A DNA stretch of 64,000 nucleotides from Rhynchosporium graminicola (GCA_900074885.1 FJUW01000017.1:7933-71932); one strand, 5' to 3'; shown: positions 22,830-35,024, counted from the first letter of the stretch. Made by a program: numbers and translations. Notes: generated from the letters alone by a model not told the origin.

Positions 22830-24062
22830 AAGTAAGGCGTACAAGATATAAAGGAAGGGGTTTATTAATATTAAAACCCTCCTTTATTTAACTATAATAA
22901 CTACTCTAGTTATAAGTAATATCCTTCTCTAGCCTATAGTATAATTTACTTAAAGAGTTAGCTTAGCTAACTATTATAGTACTACTACTATAATTTGATA
23001 TATTAATCGACTTTAAAACAGAATTATATTACTAGTAAGTTATAGTTATCACTTTAAACTTAAGCTTAAGAGATAAGAGTAAAGTAAGTACAGGGGAATA
23101 ATAGTATAGTATCGCTGATAATATATAGTACCTCTTCTAATTCTAGCCGGTATACTTTCGATGATATATTGAGTATATTAATTATAATATATTCGTAATT
23201 TCCTTAAGCTAAAGTATATTAATACGCTAGTAGTAGACTTTCTCTTCTTATAAGCTTGAATCTAATCTCTATTAGTATTGTTCTACCTTAAAGAGTCTTC
23301 ATAAATATATAAGTCGATTAAAGCTAAGCTTAATTTCATATATTAACGTATTATAGCTACTTAACTATATTAATATAAAGTATATTATCCTATCCGATTT
23401 ACTTCCTAGTAGTAATAATAATAAGGCAGAGGTAGATCAGCATAGTATTATAGCTACTTATAGAGCTATCAGTCGAATTTACTAGCTTACTAAGTCCGCT
23501 GCTCTTATGATTAATTCGGAGATTACTACTATATAGTTAGCAGAGACTTAAGCTTTATATTAGATTACAAAGAAGCCGTTTAAGAAAGTAGAGTTTTTTT
23601 AGACTAAAAGTTTAATATTCTTATATTCTAGATACTAGTCTAATACTGATATATTATAATATATAGATCTACTAGTAGATAAGGCGGCACGAACTAAGGG
23701 AATAGTATAAAATAAATTAAAGTATTCTAAAGAGCTAAATACTATTATATAGGAACTTACAAATAAAGCTATATTAAAAGCAATATTATTAGAGTTAGCG
23801 AAAAAGTGAACTTTATCTTATTCAACTTTAGGGATAATATTAGATATAAAGACTCTTAGACTATCTCTTAAGAAGAATATTCGTAGAATTAGCTATTATA
23901 TAAGATCGAAGACGAAAGTAATATTAGCGATAGTAGATAGTAAGGAATTAGATAAAATAATACTAGTTTCGGAAGTTCTAGAGCTACTAGAAGCTTTAGA
24001 AACCTTAATAGAGAATACTAGTAAAAATAAAATAATTCTAGCTATAAGATTTAGATATAATA
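22830..24062 (+). pseudogene. Accessory reading frame, copy 2 (unknown family)
   Basis: This is the plus-strand counterpart of the frame at 6,640-7,870. Shared segments include a tyrosine-rich N-terminal part, NYINIKYIILSDLLPSS, HSIIATYRAISRIY, EITTI.LAET.AL, and a C-terminal part with SLKKNIRRISYYI, SKELDK and EVLELLEALE. The frame from the conserved TATA leader to 24,062 would encode roughly 350-400 residues but contains several TAG/TAA stops. This copy is not inside a recognisable gypsy pol, and a reverse LTR and gypsy-2 fragment lie directly upstream. The minus-strand copia element begins at 24,069, seven bases after the last recognisable codon. No known domain was recognised. Confidence 0.55.
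22846..22873 (+). promoter_or_regulatory. Conserved TATA-containing leader of the accessory frame
   Basis: ATATAAAGGAAGGGGTTTAT plus the next eight bases are identical to the minus-strand block at 7,840-7,868 that precedes copy 1. The two copies are otherwise considerably diverged, so this stretch stands out. It looks like a TATA box with its downstream initiation region. Confidence 0.5.
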
Positions 24063-24068
24063 GAATTA

Positions 24069-24262
24069 TATCGCAAGGTTACGTTGATCTTCAGAGTAAG
24101 GCATAGAGTAGTTGAATATTGTATTTTGCATGTTGCATTGCAGTACTAATTACTATGGAGAGTTGACCGAAGGTATTATCTAGGAATATCCGCACGGACT
24201 ATGCACGTGACTATAGTCATATGACCTATACCAAAACCTATAACCCGTATCCTCGTAATATA
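24069..24262 (-). repeat. 3' LTR (left) of the minus-strand copia element
   Basis: About 194 bp, matching 34,837-35,024. It carries CGGACTATGCACGTGACTAT followed by a second half-site, part of a palindromic CACGTGACTATAGTCA core. CpA and TpG are better preserved here than in the internal region. Confidence 0.8.
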
Positions 24263-24499
24263 CCCTTCTATAGAGATACTATAAATCGGTAACTTCTATA
24301 GGTACGAGTGATATAATTTCCTGTAATTAGTCGATTATACTATTGTATGCGTACCTATGGTGATACCCCTGGAGATTAGAACTATGCCTCGATATCACGT
24401 GAACTGGTCAAACCCTAGGTTCCGTAATTCCTTTAAGATAGTTAGCTTTCCTAATTGATATCTATATCTCTTATTCTAGATATTAAACAGTTATATTTA

Positions 24500-24653
24500 G
24501 TATTACTATAAAGGCTTTAATATCTTATAAGCTAAGTAGTTTAGTGAAACTATCTGCTGCGTTCTCCTTTAAAGGTATATACTAAGGGTTTAAATAACCT
24601 CTAGTAACCTCCTAGAGCAGGTAATAGAATTTGATATCGATATATACAGTACG
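24500..24653 (-). pseudogene. C-terminal end of minus-strand copia pol
   Basis: On the minus strand, 24,570 down to about 24,500 reads ENAADSFTKLLSL, which is the ADxFTKxL motif at the end of copia RNase H. It is separated from the rest of the frame by the nested element. GTACG at 24,649-24,653 is the left copy of the target duplication. Confidence 0.7.
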
Positions 24654-25125
24654 TGTTGGATTTGTAACCAGTACCTTAGTCAGTTTACTAGTACCTTGGT
24701 CAGTTTTGCCTGCATCGGCATACACACCCTGTACCTTGTCAGTACATGGTCTTAGTACCTGGTTCAGTACCTTGCGCATGTACCTTGTTGTACCTGGCAC
24801 CTACACCCTGTACCTTGTCCACAGCCTGTACCCTGCATACTCTATTAGAGTTACTATGAAGGTTCTCGATAGAGTTTTACTACTCCCTAGTACGTATATC
24901 GTACTTCTAGAGGTTTTTACTAACGTAGTATAATTCTACGGAATACGCGTCTTCTTCTATAGAGTTCTGTATTACGTAGTATAGAATATTCTAGAGAGCC
25001 CATATAGCTATATAAGTAGCTAGAATCTCTCCTATAGTTAGCTCTCTTCAAGTAAGCAAAGCAAGTCAAATTGATCACGTATTATTCTTCTGACCTTTAG
25101 CCGATTTCCACCTTTAATTTTCATA
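24654..25125 (+). repeat. 5' LTR of nested copia element
   Basis: Starts TGTTGGATTTG and ends TTTTCATA (original TTTTCACA, one CA-to-TA change). The 5' part contains about eight spaced repeats of a GTACCTTG-like word (24,680-24,835). A further diverged copy of this LTR is at 35,782-36,203. Confidence 0.92.
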
Positions 25126-25559
25126 TGGTAATAATTCACTTAGTGAAATCAGCTAATCAGACGCTTCCTTCGATCGACCTCGCCTAAACTCGCTTCCGTT
25201 ACTCCTTACCGATAAAGGAGCTTCCTGATCAGGCGTTACTTAGTCGTTTTCAACGACTCTTTCGCCTAGAGCTAGCTAGTAAGCTAGCCCCTTTGAGCCC
25301 TACTAACACAGCTATAGCGAATCAGACTCGTGGCCCTTAACCCTAAGACGAAGTTGCAGGGAAATCATAACTTGTAACCTCTCGAAGCCTTTGGAAGTGG
25401 AGACGACCTAGTGACCCTAGGTACGAAGGCCAAGATCTTATTCCGGGGTGCCCGTGGCTACTGCCGACTTAGTTTGGAAGCTAGGCCTCGTTGAGCAGTA
25501 GTATGTGGCTTCTGATCGCTATTTAGCTTGGCATATATCACAGGTCAGCTAATATAGGC

Positions 25560-28500
25560 TTTTAAGGGGAAGAATTCGAAAGGCAGTAAGAAGTGTGGTC
25601 ACTGTAATAAAACAAACCATATAGAGGCAAATTGCCATATAAAACACCCTGAGCTAATACCTAATAAATCGACTAATAATAAGAAGAAGTCGAAAGGCAA
25701 AGGCGCTAAAGAATCAAAAGAGGAGTCTACTAAGGCCCTTATGAGTTCTTTCAGTAGTACTAGTAGTAGTAGTAGTAGTACAGCAGATCAAGCTTACGCT
25801 ACTATATATAACTATAGAATAGTACTCGATTCTAGCGCCTCTGAGCATTACACACCGAATAAGAGTTAGTTATTAGACTATAAACCTGTATCTAAGAAGT
25901 CTATTACTATCGCTAATAGTGATATTTTGCCTATAATAGGTAGAGGAGATATCCCTATAATAACTAAGGAAGGCGATAGAGTACTTATTAAAGACGTAAA
26001 TTACGTACCTAGCCTTAAAGCTACTCTCCTAAGCTCTAAGGAACTGACTAATAAAGATTAGAAAGTTACCTTTAATAAAAAGGGTGCAAATATATCTAAT
26101 AGCTCTATTAATATAGAAGCTAGATAGTATTATAATACGTACTACTTAGAAGTAGACGTAAATCATGAGCTGCTCGAGCCTGTGTCTTTTAAGGTAGACT
26201 CTAATAAAAGTAGCAAATTAGACTTGTATTATAAACGTCTATTACATACTAATAAGGAGTTTATCTATAAGACTATAGAAGGATCTAAAGGATTAAAAAT
26301 CCAAAAGGGGTTAGATTTATCTGACTGTTCTACTTATAATAGCGGTAAAATACACGCTATAAGCAGTACTAAGCTTATATCAGATACCCCTCCGCTTACT
26401 ATCTTTGATATAGATATAGCGGGCCCTTTTAATATTAAAGGTCTAAAGGGAGAAAGATTCTTCTTAACTATTACCTGTAGAGGCTCTAGAGCTATTTGGG
26501 TATACGCTTTAAAACATAAGGCTGAGGCGTACGATACCTTAATCGAGTGGTATAATATAATAACTACTCAATTTAAGCAAGGTATATTAAAAATTATCGC
26601 TAAAATTAGAGCCTTTAAGCTAGATAACGCCGGGGAGTTTAAATCTAATAAATAGACTATCTTTTGTAAAGATAAAGGTATTATTTGTGAATATACTAGT
26701 CCTTACTCTCCTGAGCAAAACGGTATAGTAGAGCGTTTAAATCAATATCTTATAGAAAGGCTTATAGCTATCTATATAGATAAGAATATACCCTTATTCC
26801 TTTAGCCTTGAATAATCTAAGGAATAGCTTATATAAAGAATCGCTCTTATAATTCGGTTATTAAAAAGAGTCCCTTTGAAGTTCTCTTCGGTAAAAAGCA
26901 TACTCTTAATTATATTAGAGTATTAAGCTCTCTTACTTACGTTCTTATTAATAAAAGGACTAATAAGTTTGAAGATAAGTCCGATAGAGGTATACTCGTA
27001 GGGTATAAGTCCGCAAATAACCTCTTAGTATATATACCTGAGAAGAGAGCTATTATAAGCTCTAAAAACGTCCTAATCAAGGAAGATTTAACCTTTAAGG
27101 ACGAAGTGATCTCTAAGGAAGAATTAGAATCCTTTGATAAGATACTTAACGATTGCGAGACTTCTGACTGTTCAAATCGCATGATTTCTTCACCTATAAA
27201 TACTCCTAAATCAGACCTATATAGGGCTAAGAAGTCGGAGAAAATTGATAGTAAAACGGCTGATAATTCATTAAATGAAGAAAAAGTCATAGAAGATACA
27301 GAACTTGATCTCTTTAACGATATAGCCGAAGAAACACCTATAGTAGAAATACCTAAACGAGGTATAAAACGTAGAAGAGACTACTCTAATTAGGTACCTA
27401 ACGTTACTACTAGAAGTCACGCTAAAGACCCTGATATAGCCTTAGCTATTCAGAATAATAAGCGATTAATTCAAGAGTAGAAAGAGGCTTATAGCGTATA
27501 TAAAAACGTTATTAACTTAGCTTACTAAGCTTTTATTAGCTCTAAATCAGACGAAGAAATTAGGTTATCACCTGATCCGGAAAGAATCCTTATTAAAAAG
27601 GATCCGGAAGTAGTTATCTACGAGCCTAAGAGCTATAAAGAAGCTATAAATAGTCCTTATAAGGATTATTAGCTAAAAGCTATAAATAAAGAAATTGCCT
27701 CTCTTGAAAATTATAATACGTGGAAAGTAGTCGATAGTAATACTAAGACTATAAAACTACTAAAAACTCGCTAGGTCTATAGATCAAAGAACTAGAGAGC
27801 GAGTACAACGAATTTAAAGCTAGATTCGTAGCTAAGGGGTTTAAGCAATTATACAGTATAAACTACCTAGATATATACGCTAGTATAATTAAGTAAATAG
27901 CTTAGCGTCTTATATTTACCTTAGTAGTACTCTATAAGTAGTATATATACAAGATCGTTATGATCTCCGCTTTTACACAGAGTAATATAGACGTTAATAC
28001 CTTATATATTTGCCCCCCGGAAGGCGTAGATTATTACGCTAATAAACTCCTCCTACTCTAGAAAGCGTTATATAGTCTTAAGTAATCAGCTAGACTATAG
28101 TTTATCACGCTAAAGGAGGTATTAGTTAATAAATTCGGATTTAAGTTAATCCTATCCGAAAATTGCATATTAGTTAATAAAGAGCTTAAGATTATAATCT
28201 ATATATACGTAGATGATCTAGCTCTAATTAGCCCTGATATAAGTACTATTAAGTCCTTAATTAAAGAATTAAAACACTTCTTTAAACTGAAGGACTTAGA
28301 GCTGATAAAAGACTATTTAGGTATTGAAATTGACTATAATAGAGATCAGGGCTATATGAAGCTCTATCAAGCTAGCTATATAGAGAAGGTACTAGCTCGG
28401 TTTGACTTATCAGATTATAAACCGAAGAATACGCCTATAGATTCAAAGGTTAAATTAGAACCTAATTCTAATAAGGCTACTAAGGAAGATATATTATAGT

Positions 28501-29160
28501 TTCAGTAAGTAATAGGCTGCTTACTATTCCTTACGCTAGCTACTAGGCCTGATATAAGCTACGCTATGATTAAATTAGCTAGGTTCTCTAGTAACCCTAG
28601 CGATACGCATATCTTAGCTGCAAAGAACGTACTTAGATACCTTAAAGGTTCTATTAAACTAGGCTTAGTTTATATCAATAGCTCTAGTAAATACGTTAGC
28701 GGATACTACGATTCTGACTATGCCGGAGATATTAGTATAGCTAAGTCCACTAGCGGCTATTCCTTCTACATAGGAAGCTGCTTATTCTCTTAGAAGTCGA
28801 AGTTATAATCGATTATAGCTTAGTCTACTACAGAAGCTGAATATATAGCTATTAATTCGGCAGTTAAAGAAGCGGTCTATATAAGATAACTTCTTACTGA
28901 ATTAGGCTATTACTTCTAAGAAAGGTTCTCGGTGTTTACTAATAATAACAGCGCTTTATTACTCTCTAAAAACCCTTAATTCCATGAGAGAACTAAGTAT
29001 ATAGCCGTGAAGTACCACTTTATTAGGGATCTAATTAATCAAGGTACTATAGATTTAATCTATATTAGTACTTTGAAGCAAAAGGCAGACAGGTTTACTA
29101 AAGCCCTAGATAGGCCTAAATTTAAGGAGTTTATAAAACACCTTGAACTAGCTTATTAGA
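25560..29160 (+). pseudogene. Copia gag-pol, interrupted
   Basis: Plus-strand features in order: an intact CX2CX4HX4C zinc knuckle (KCGHCNKTNHIEANC, 25,591-25,635); an aspartic-protease site LDSSASEHY near 25,830, where the usual Gly after DS is now Ser; an integrase core in the open stretch 26,182-26,655 (FDIDIAGPF, then KLDNAGEFKSNK), continuing into SPYSPEQNGIVERLNQYL near 26,700; RT with IYIYVDDLALI near 28,200; and RNase H with YYDSDYAGDI near 28,705 and STTEAEYIAINSAVKEA near 28,835. In-frame stops and at least one frame change keep it from encoding a full polyprotein. Confidence 0.88.
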
Positions 29161-29339
29161 GCTAGTAATTCAGATTGTTATAAGAGAATTAGGTTTATTT
29201 AACCTAGGAGGGTAGCTACGAGGTAGCATTTCCATTCCTTATTATATTTCTTTTGTAATAACCTAAGGGTAGTCGATTAGTGATTTACCTTATATAGTTC
29301 TGTTTTAAAACTGACTATAAGGCTCTGATTAAGGGGGCG

Positions 29340-29811
29340 TGTTGGATTTGTAACCAGTACCTTAGTCAGTTTACTAGTACCTTGGTCAGTTTTGCCTGCA
29401 TCGGCATACATACCCTGTACCTTATCAGTACATAGTCTTATTACCTGGTTCAGTACCTTGCGCATGTACCTTATTGTACCTGGCACCTACACCCTGTACC
29501 TTTTCCACAGCCTATACCCTGCATACTCTATTAGAGTTACTATAAAGGTTCTCGATAGAGTTTTACTACTCCCTAGTAAGTATATCGTACTTCTAGAGGT
29601 TTCTACTAACGTAGTATGATTCTACGGAATACGCGTCTTCTTCTATGGAGTTCTGTATTACGTAGTATAGAATATTCTAGAGAGCCCACATAGCTATATA
29701 AGTAGCTAGAATCTCTCCTATAGTTAGCTCTCTTCAAGCAAGTAAAGCAAGTCAAATTGATCACGTATTATTCTTCTGACCTTTAGCCGATTTCCACCTT
29801 TAATTTTCACA
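29340..29811 (+). repeat. 3' LTR of nested copia element
   Basis: Starts TGTTGGATTTG after a purine-rich stretch (AAGGGGGCG) and ends TTTTCACA, followed by GTACG (29,812-29,816). It is about 97% identical by eye to the 5' LTR. Confidence 0.92.
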
Positions 29812-29816
29812 GTACG

Positions 29817-32800
29817 CTAGTATAATTCAGGGTTCTCTGAAAGAGATAAAGCTCCCTGATTATCGTATTATATCTCGATACTCCGAGAGTCTAGCTTATT
29901 ATAGCCTAGCTCCTTTAGTACTTAGCGTATCTATAAAGCTTCTCTAGTAAAGGCGCATATAGCTATATACTCTGCTTCCGTAGAGATAAGAGCTATAGTA
30001 GTCTATCGCTTTGAAATAGCCGAGAAAATACCTCCTATAAGAAAGAAATATACTCTAGTATATAATACTCTATTAATTCGGTTACCGGCCTGATTAGAGC
30101 TGCAGAAACCTCTTAATTTTATCTTCTTTCTATTAGTCACCTCTCCTCTATAAGTCATGGCGTAGTACTTCATACCTTATAGGTATATAAGTACTCTCTT
30201 AGCGCTCGTAAGGTATTAAGGTAATAGATTTATTAGAAATTATAATAGTATGAAGCAGTAATATAGTTTATTTTAGCGAGTATAAGCTAGGTAATATAAA
30301 CTACCGTAAAGCTATTAATATAGCTTGATTTCTTATAGAATAGCTCCTCTCTTGAATTTAATTATAGAACCTCTGAACTAGTAGCGAAAGGCGTATTAGC
30401 GCTCTTATAGTTAGTTATTCTTAATCGATCTAATATCTTATCGATATATGTATCTTAGTAAAAAGAAATCGTTTTCTTCTTTCTATTATATATAATTCTA
30501 ATACTAAGGAAGTACTTAGCTAGTTTAGCTAGTAGAATATCGAATATAATGAGAATCTTCTTCTTAAGCTCTTTAAGAGCTAGTCCAGCTTTTAAGATAA
30601 CTAGAAAATCGTTAACGTGAGTAATAATAATTATCCTAGTTTCTTAGTTAATATATACGCAATTATGAATTTCTAATACTATAAAGTCGATAAAACCGAA
30701 ACCCTTATGTAATATCTCTTACTAGAGACGTAGAGATTACTTTAGACTGTATAGAGCTTTTAGTAAGAGTATATATTTATTATCTATAAGTCTACGTCTA
30801 AATTATCTATATAACAGCGGTAATTTGATATATATCTAGGTATCAGCGTCACTATATAAGAATACTATTACTATATTAAACTATTCGACTTCTAGGTCGT
30901 ACTCTACTATAACTACTAAGCTTGTCTTCTAAGTAGAAGATTTATAGACTCTGATATATATCTAATCGTAAGCGTGGCTAAATCGTCATATATAACCTTA
31001 GACTATAAATCTGACCTTATATTTATCGATTTTATTATTCATATCTCTTTTAGTCTTAAAGACTAGACTAGAACCTAGTACTCTATACTCCTTTAGTATA
31101 TCAGAGCGACTTATAGTCTTCTAAGTCGACTTTTCTTCAAGAGATTAGTACTTCTTAATAATAGCTTTCTTCTATTATAGCTAATTAGATCGCTTTATAG
31201 CCTAATCTAAATTAGTTAGATCGTTCAAAAATAGCGACTATTCTTAAGCTATATAGAAAGCGAATCGATATTAGCTAGTACTCTCTTATACTTTTTCAAG
31301 TAGAGAAATTATATAGGAGTAGCTATTATTTAGTTCCGGTATTACCTTAGGTGTCGAATATAGAGTCGGATTATTATAGCTAAAGCGTATAGCCTTAGGG
31401 ATATACTCCTGTATATAGTTCTTAGATTTAAGAGGTCTTCTATACTTCTTTTATATAATAACTGTCGTACACTTTCACCTGTTATCCACTTTCACCGGTC
31501 ACGTTATGTCTGATCACCTGCATAGCCTAGTGTATACTTCATATGATCTCCTTATATATTTAAAGTAAGCTTTCTCTCTTCCTTCTGAAGAGATAACGCT
31601 CTCTATAATTAATATTCAGAGACTACTTTAATTCTCTATCTCCTGATATCTTAAAGTGATCTTTCACTACTAATAAAGCCTGCCTTACTTTTGTACTAGA
31701 ATAACTTACTCTAGGATATTAACCTCTAGTATTAGAACTTCATCCTCAACTATAGATTTGGTATCTATACTATCGACTTCATCTTCCGAGACTATACCTA
31801 TATCAGGAGTAGGAGTAGTAGTAACCTCGACGTCTTAATTTTAACTTAAATTATTAATAGAATCACTCCTAGTTTAAGGTAATATTATAGCGTCTTCTTC
31901 GTAAGGTTCTATAACTAAGCTATCTTTATTAAATCGTAGATAAGAGATATAAATTACTTTTCTATTAACTAGGTATCTATAGATATTATATCCTTTAAAT
32001 CCTACTAGAATACCCTTTTCAGCTCTAGGAGCTACCTTATAGCTCTAGACTCTCTTCTTCTTATTAATTAATATAAAGATAGAATATCCTAATATACGGA
32101 GATACTTAATAGAAGGAGTATAGTTCACCCCTAGCTTAATATCGTCCTAGAAGTACTTAAAAGGAGTCTTCCTTTCTACTCTAGAGGTAGAGATAAAGTT
32201 AGCGATATATATATAAGTAGAATCTCTAGCTATATATAGTCAGATATATTCTGATCTACTATAACTACACGTACCTTCTCGATAATTATACGTATAGAGC
32301 GTTCAGCTCTTCTATCTTACTCTAGTATATACGAAGTGGACTCCTCTAGTAGTATTCTAAGGTAGTTATTAAGCTCTTTTATCTAAGAGGGAGAGTACTC
32401 CTTACTTCTATTATATCTCTATATCTTAATTTTACGATAATACTATATTTCAGCTAGTTTGATTAGCTCTTGATTAGCTTAGTATATATCTGACTTCTTA
32501 GCGTAAGTAAAGGCTTACTTTCTAGTCGAATAAGCGTATAAGAAGATGGAGGTATAAGAGTGACTATTTAGACCCTTAGCTTTAAGGTATACTAATCTAT
32601 ATAGATTTTATCTATTAATCTAGCAGGTTAAGCATATGCTGATACCTTATTAACTTTCCGAATAGGTTAGCTTTTCTTATATAGTATATAAAGGCGAGTT
32701 CTACTAGTCTTAAGTTCTATAAACTTTATACTAGTAACTATAGATTAAGTATAACGTATTACGTTAAAGCTAGCATAATATATATATCTATACTAAAGCT

Positions 32801-34836
32801 CTATATCGACTATAGCTTACTCTACTGCTATAGGTAAGCTTAAGCCCGGAAGGCTGGCGTACCTTATATCGAAGGTCCCACTTTAATAATAAATAGATTC
32901 TTATTAATTATATAGATCTCCTTATCCTTAGACGTATAGAGCATAGAACTACGTAAGTAACTTTATAATTTATTTAATTTAGAACCTGAGTATAAGTAGA
33001 CTAAAGACTACGGGATATATAGTATATCGTAGTACTCTAATATACGTACTATACTATCGGTCTTTAGCGCCTTAATTATATAACTTCTAATCCCGATAAG
33101 GCGCAATAGCTTATTAATAGTAAGTATATCTATAAATCGTCTCTTAGCGTATATAAGATAAACTTAGAAAAGTCGTTAGATATATACTCTGTAGCGCTAG
33201 TATCGAAAAGCTATCGTGACTTATTATAGTAAGAGAATATAGCTAGAAGCTATAATTGTAAGGAAATATAGTAAAAGGGCTATGCCGAAGATATTATTCT
33301 TATCGGAATCGATATCCTTCTTCTTCTTCTTTCTACTACTAGTCTTCTTCTTATTAGTATTAGTACTACTCTCTCTCTTCTTCTTCTTTAGCTATTCGAT
33401 ATGCGGGATCTATTTCTTTCTAGACTTCTTCTTAAACTCCTTTTTCTTCTGCTTATTAACTATAAAACAGTTCTCTAGAGTATACTTTAGTAACGTCTAT
33501 TTATAGCGCTTATAAGTCGGCCTAGCTTCCTTACTAGCCGGCTTAGTAGCTCTTTTACCGCTTCCTTTCTTAGAATTAGATATAGACTTATTACTATATG
33601 GAGCTTAACTAGCTATTTTACTAGTAGAGTTACTTGCTCTTACCTTATTAGTAATATCTTCGATCAGACTACCTAAAGTTACTCCTAATTTAGACTTCTT
33701 AGTCGTATCTAGGTTATTACTAGAAGAAACTCTCAAGAGAGAACGTTATCTTTTAGCTTATATAAGCTACTTCTCTAAAACTATAGTAATAAATATAATT
33801 AGATACTATACCGGAAGTAGAGCTATCTTCAAAGTCTCTAATTTAATAATTAAAAGCTTAAAAGCGATAATAAACTTCTCTAAAGAGTTAAAATCATTAT
33901 ACTAGAGCTTAACGTAATCTTATATAGCGTTATATACTAGTATATTACCTCCTTCTTCGTATTACGCTTATAGAGCCTCCTATATATCTAATATAATAGT
34001 TTTACTAGTTATATACGCGAGAGGTCCGGCCTTATAATTTAATATAATTACTAGCTTTATTTAATTCTCTTTAGACTCCTAATCTTATTACTTTTTAAGT
34101 ACTTTATCGTCGATATTATCGTTCTATTTATCTATCTCTTTAGGTATATAGTCACGCGACTTAATATTAAGAAACTTACTAATTCTATTAGTTTTAGTAA
34201 TATTTAGTACTTTATCTCTCTATTCTATATAGTTCTCTCCTCCCTTAAGCTTATAGCTATCTGCTAAGTTTAAAGATATAGAACTACTTATCTTATTACG
34301 TTTATATAGCTCTAGTGTAGTCATAGTAATAGGTTCCGATTCCGGGTCTTCCGGATCCTCTAGATAATCCTAGGACGTCGATTTAGCGTCTATAAGAAGT
34401 AAATCGAGTATATTTTAAGTCCTAGGGACTTAAGGGACTTTCGGCGCTAGCGCGGAAAACTCTATACCTCGGGATACGATAATTTCGAAATCGTCGACTT
34501 CTACTACTATACGAGTACGGGTATTAAGTACTATATAGCTTATTTATGATAAAGACTCTTTAATAGAGTTATCGGAGTATACTTCTTCGACTTCTTCTAA
34601 TAGCGTAGGTGCGATAGCTAGAGAACTCTCTCTACTAGTACTCTATGCGACTATATTTGCTATAGAAAGACGCGCCAGTTTGACTATATACGCGTATATT
34701 ATACTTTAATCGGAAGCTTATAACTTGAATCTCTACTCTCTAGTACTGAGAAACAGTTCGACGCTTACTATTAAGAATCATAGTACTACTGCTTCTTTGA
34801 GTACTACTCTACTTCTAGCTATCGGGGCTTATAACC
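29817..34836 (-). pseudogene. Minus-strand copia gag-pol remnant
   Basis: Minus-strand reading shows RNase H (TTIALISTEAEYIAICA near 29,960-30,005), RT with the catalytic box at 30,608-30,619 reading HVND where a YVDD-type box is expected, a following block KLAKYFLSIRIIYN, integrase further right, and a gag zinc-knuckle remnant at 33,467-33,514 (two Cys and one His now Tyr, only the last Cys kept). Stops are frequent. The region is strongly CpA/TpG-poor and contains no intact gene. Confidence 0.75.
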
Positions 34837-35024
34837 TATCGTAAGGTTACGTTAATCTTCAGAGTAAGGCATAGAGTAGTTAAATATTATATATTATATT
34901 GCAGTACTAATTACTATAGAGAGTTGACCGACGGTATTATTCTAGGAATATCCGCACGGACTATGCACGTGACTATAGTCACATGACCCATACCAAAACC
35001 CATAACCCGTATCCTCGCAATATA
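34837..35024 (-). repeat. 5' LTR (right) of the minus-strand copia element
   Basis: About 188 bp, homologous to 24,069-24,262. It contains the perfect 14-bp palindrome GTGACTATAGTCAC near 34,968-34,981, preceded by an overlapping CACGTG box. Confidence 0.8.

Larger units (their letters stand above)
24654..29811 (+). mobile_element. Nested plus-strand Ty1/copia element (5.2 kb)
   Basis: Two 472-bp LTRs (24,654-25,125 and 29,340-29,811) bracket a plus-strand gag, protease, integrase, RT, RNase H series, which is the copia order. A perfect GTACG duplication flanks it (24,649-24,653 and 29,812-29,816). It is less mutated than its neighbours: the zinc knuckle and the RT YVDD box are intact, although stops break the frame. 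The LTRs differ at roughly 15 sites, mostly CA/TA or TG/TA. It sits inside the minus-strand copia element in the opposite orientation. Confidence 0.92.
24069..35024 (-). mobile_element. Minus-strand Ty1/copia element split by a nested copia element
   Basis: Two homologous LTRs (24,069-24,262 and 34,837-35,024) lie in the same orientation around minus-strand copia coding remnants. The coding remnants are split: the RNase H end of pol is at 29,817-30,010, but the final pol residues (ENAADSFTK-like) are at about 24,500-24,570, beyond the inserted plus-strand element. Removing 24,654-29,811 and one GTACG rejoins them. RT, integrase and gag follow to the right. No matching target duplication was found at the outer ends. 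Confidence 0.8.

Noticed and set aside
24631..24933. 100-codon open frame at 24,631 and its relatives at 29,392 and 35,833
   Set aside because: All lie inside copies of the same copia LTR and reflect its repeated GTACCTTG words, not a gene.
33282..33506. Open frame of 74 codons, strongly Phe/Leu-rich, looking like a membrane peptide
   Set aside because: It is the antisense of a Lys/Glu-rich part of the minus-strand copia gag. Pyrimidine-rich codons explain the hydrophobicity.
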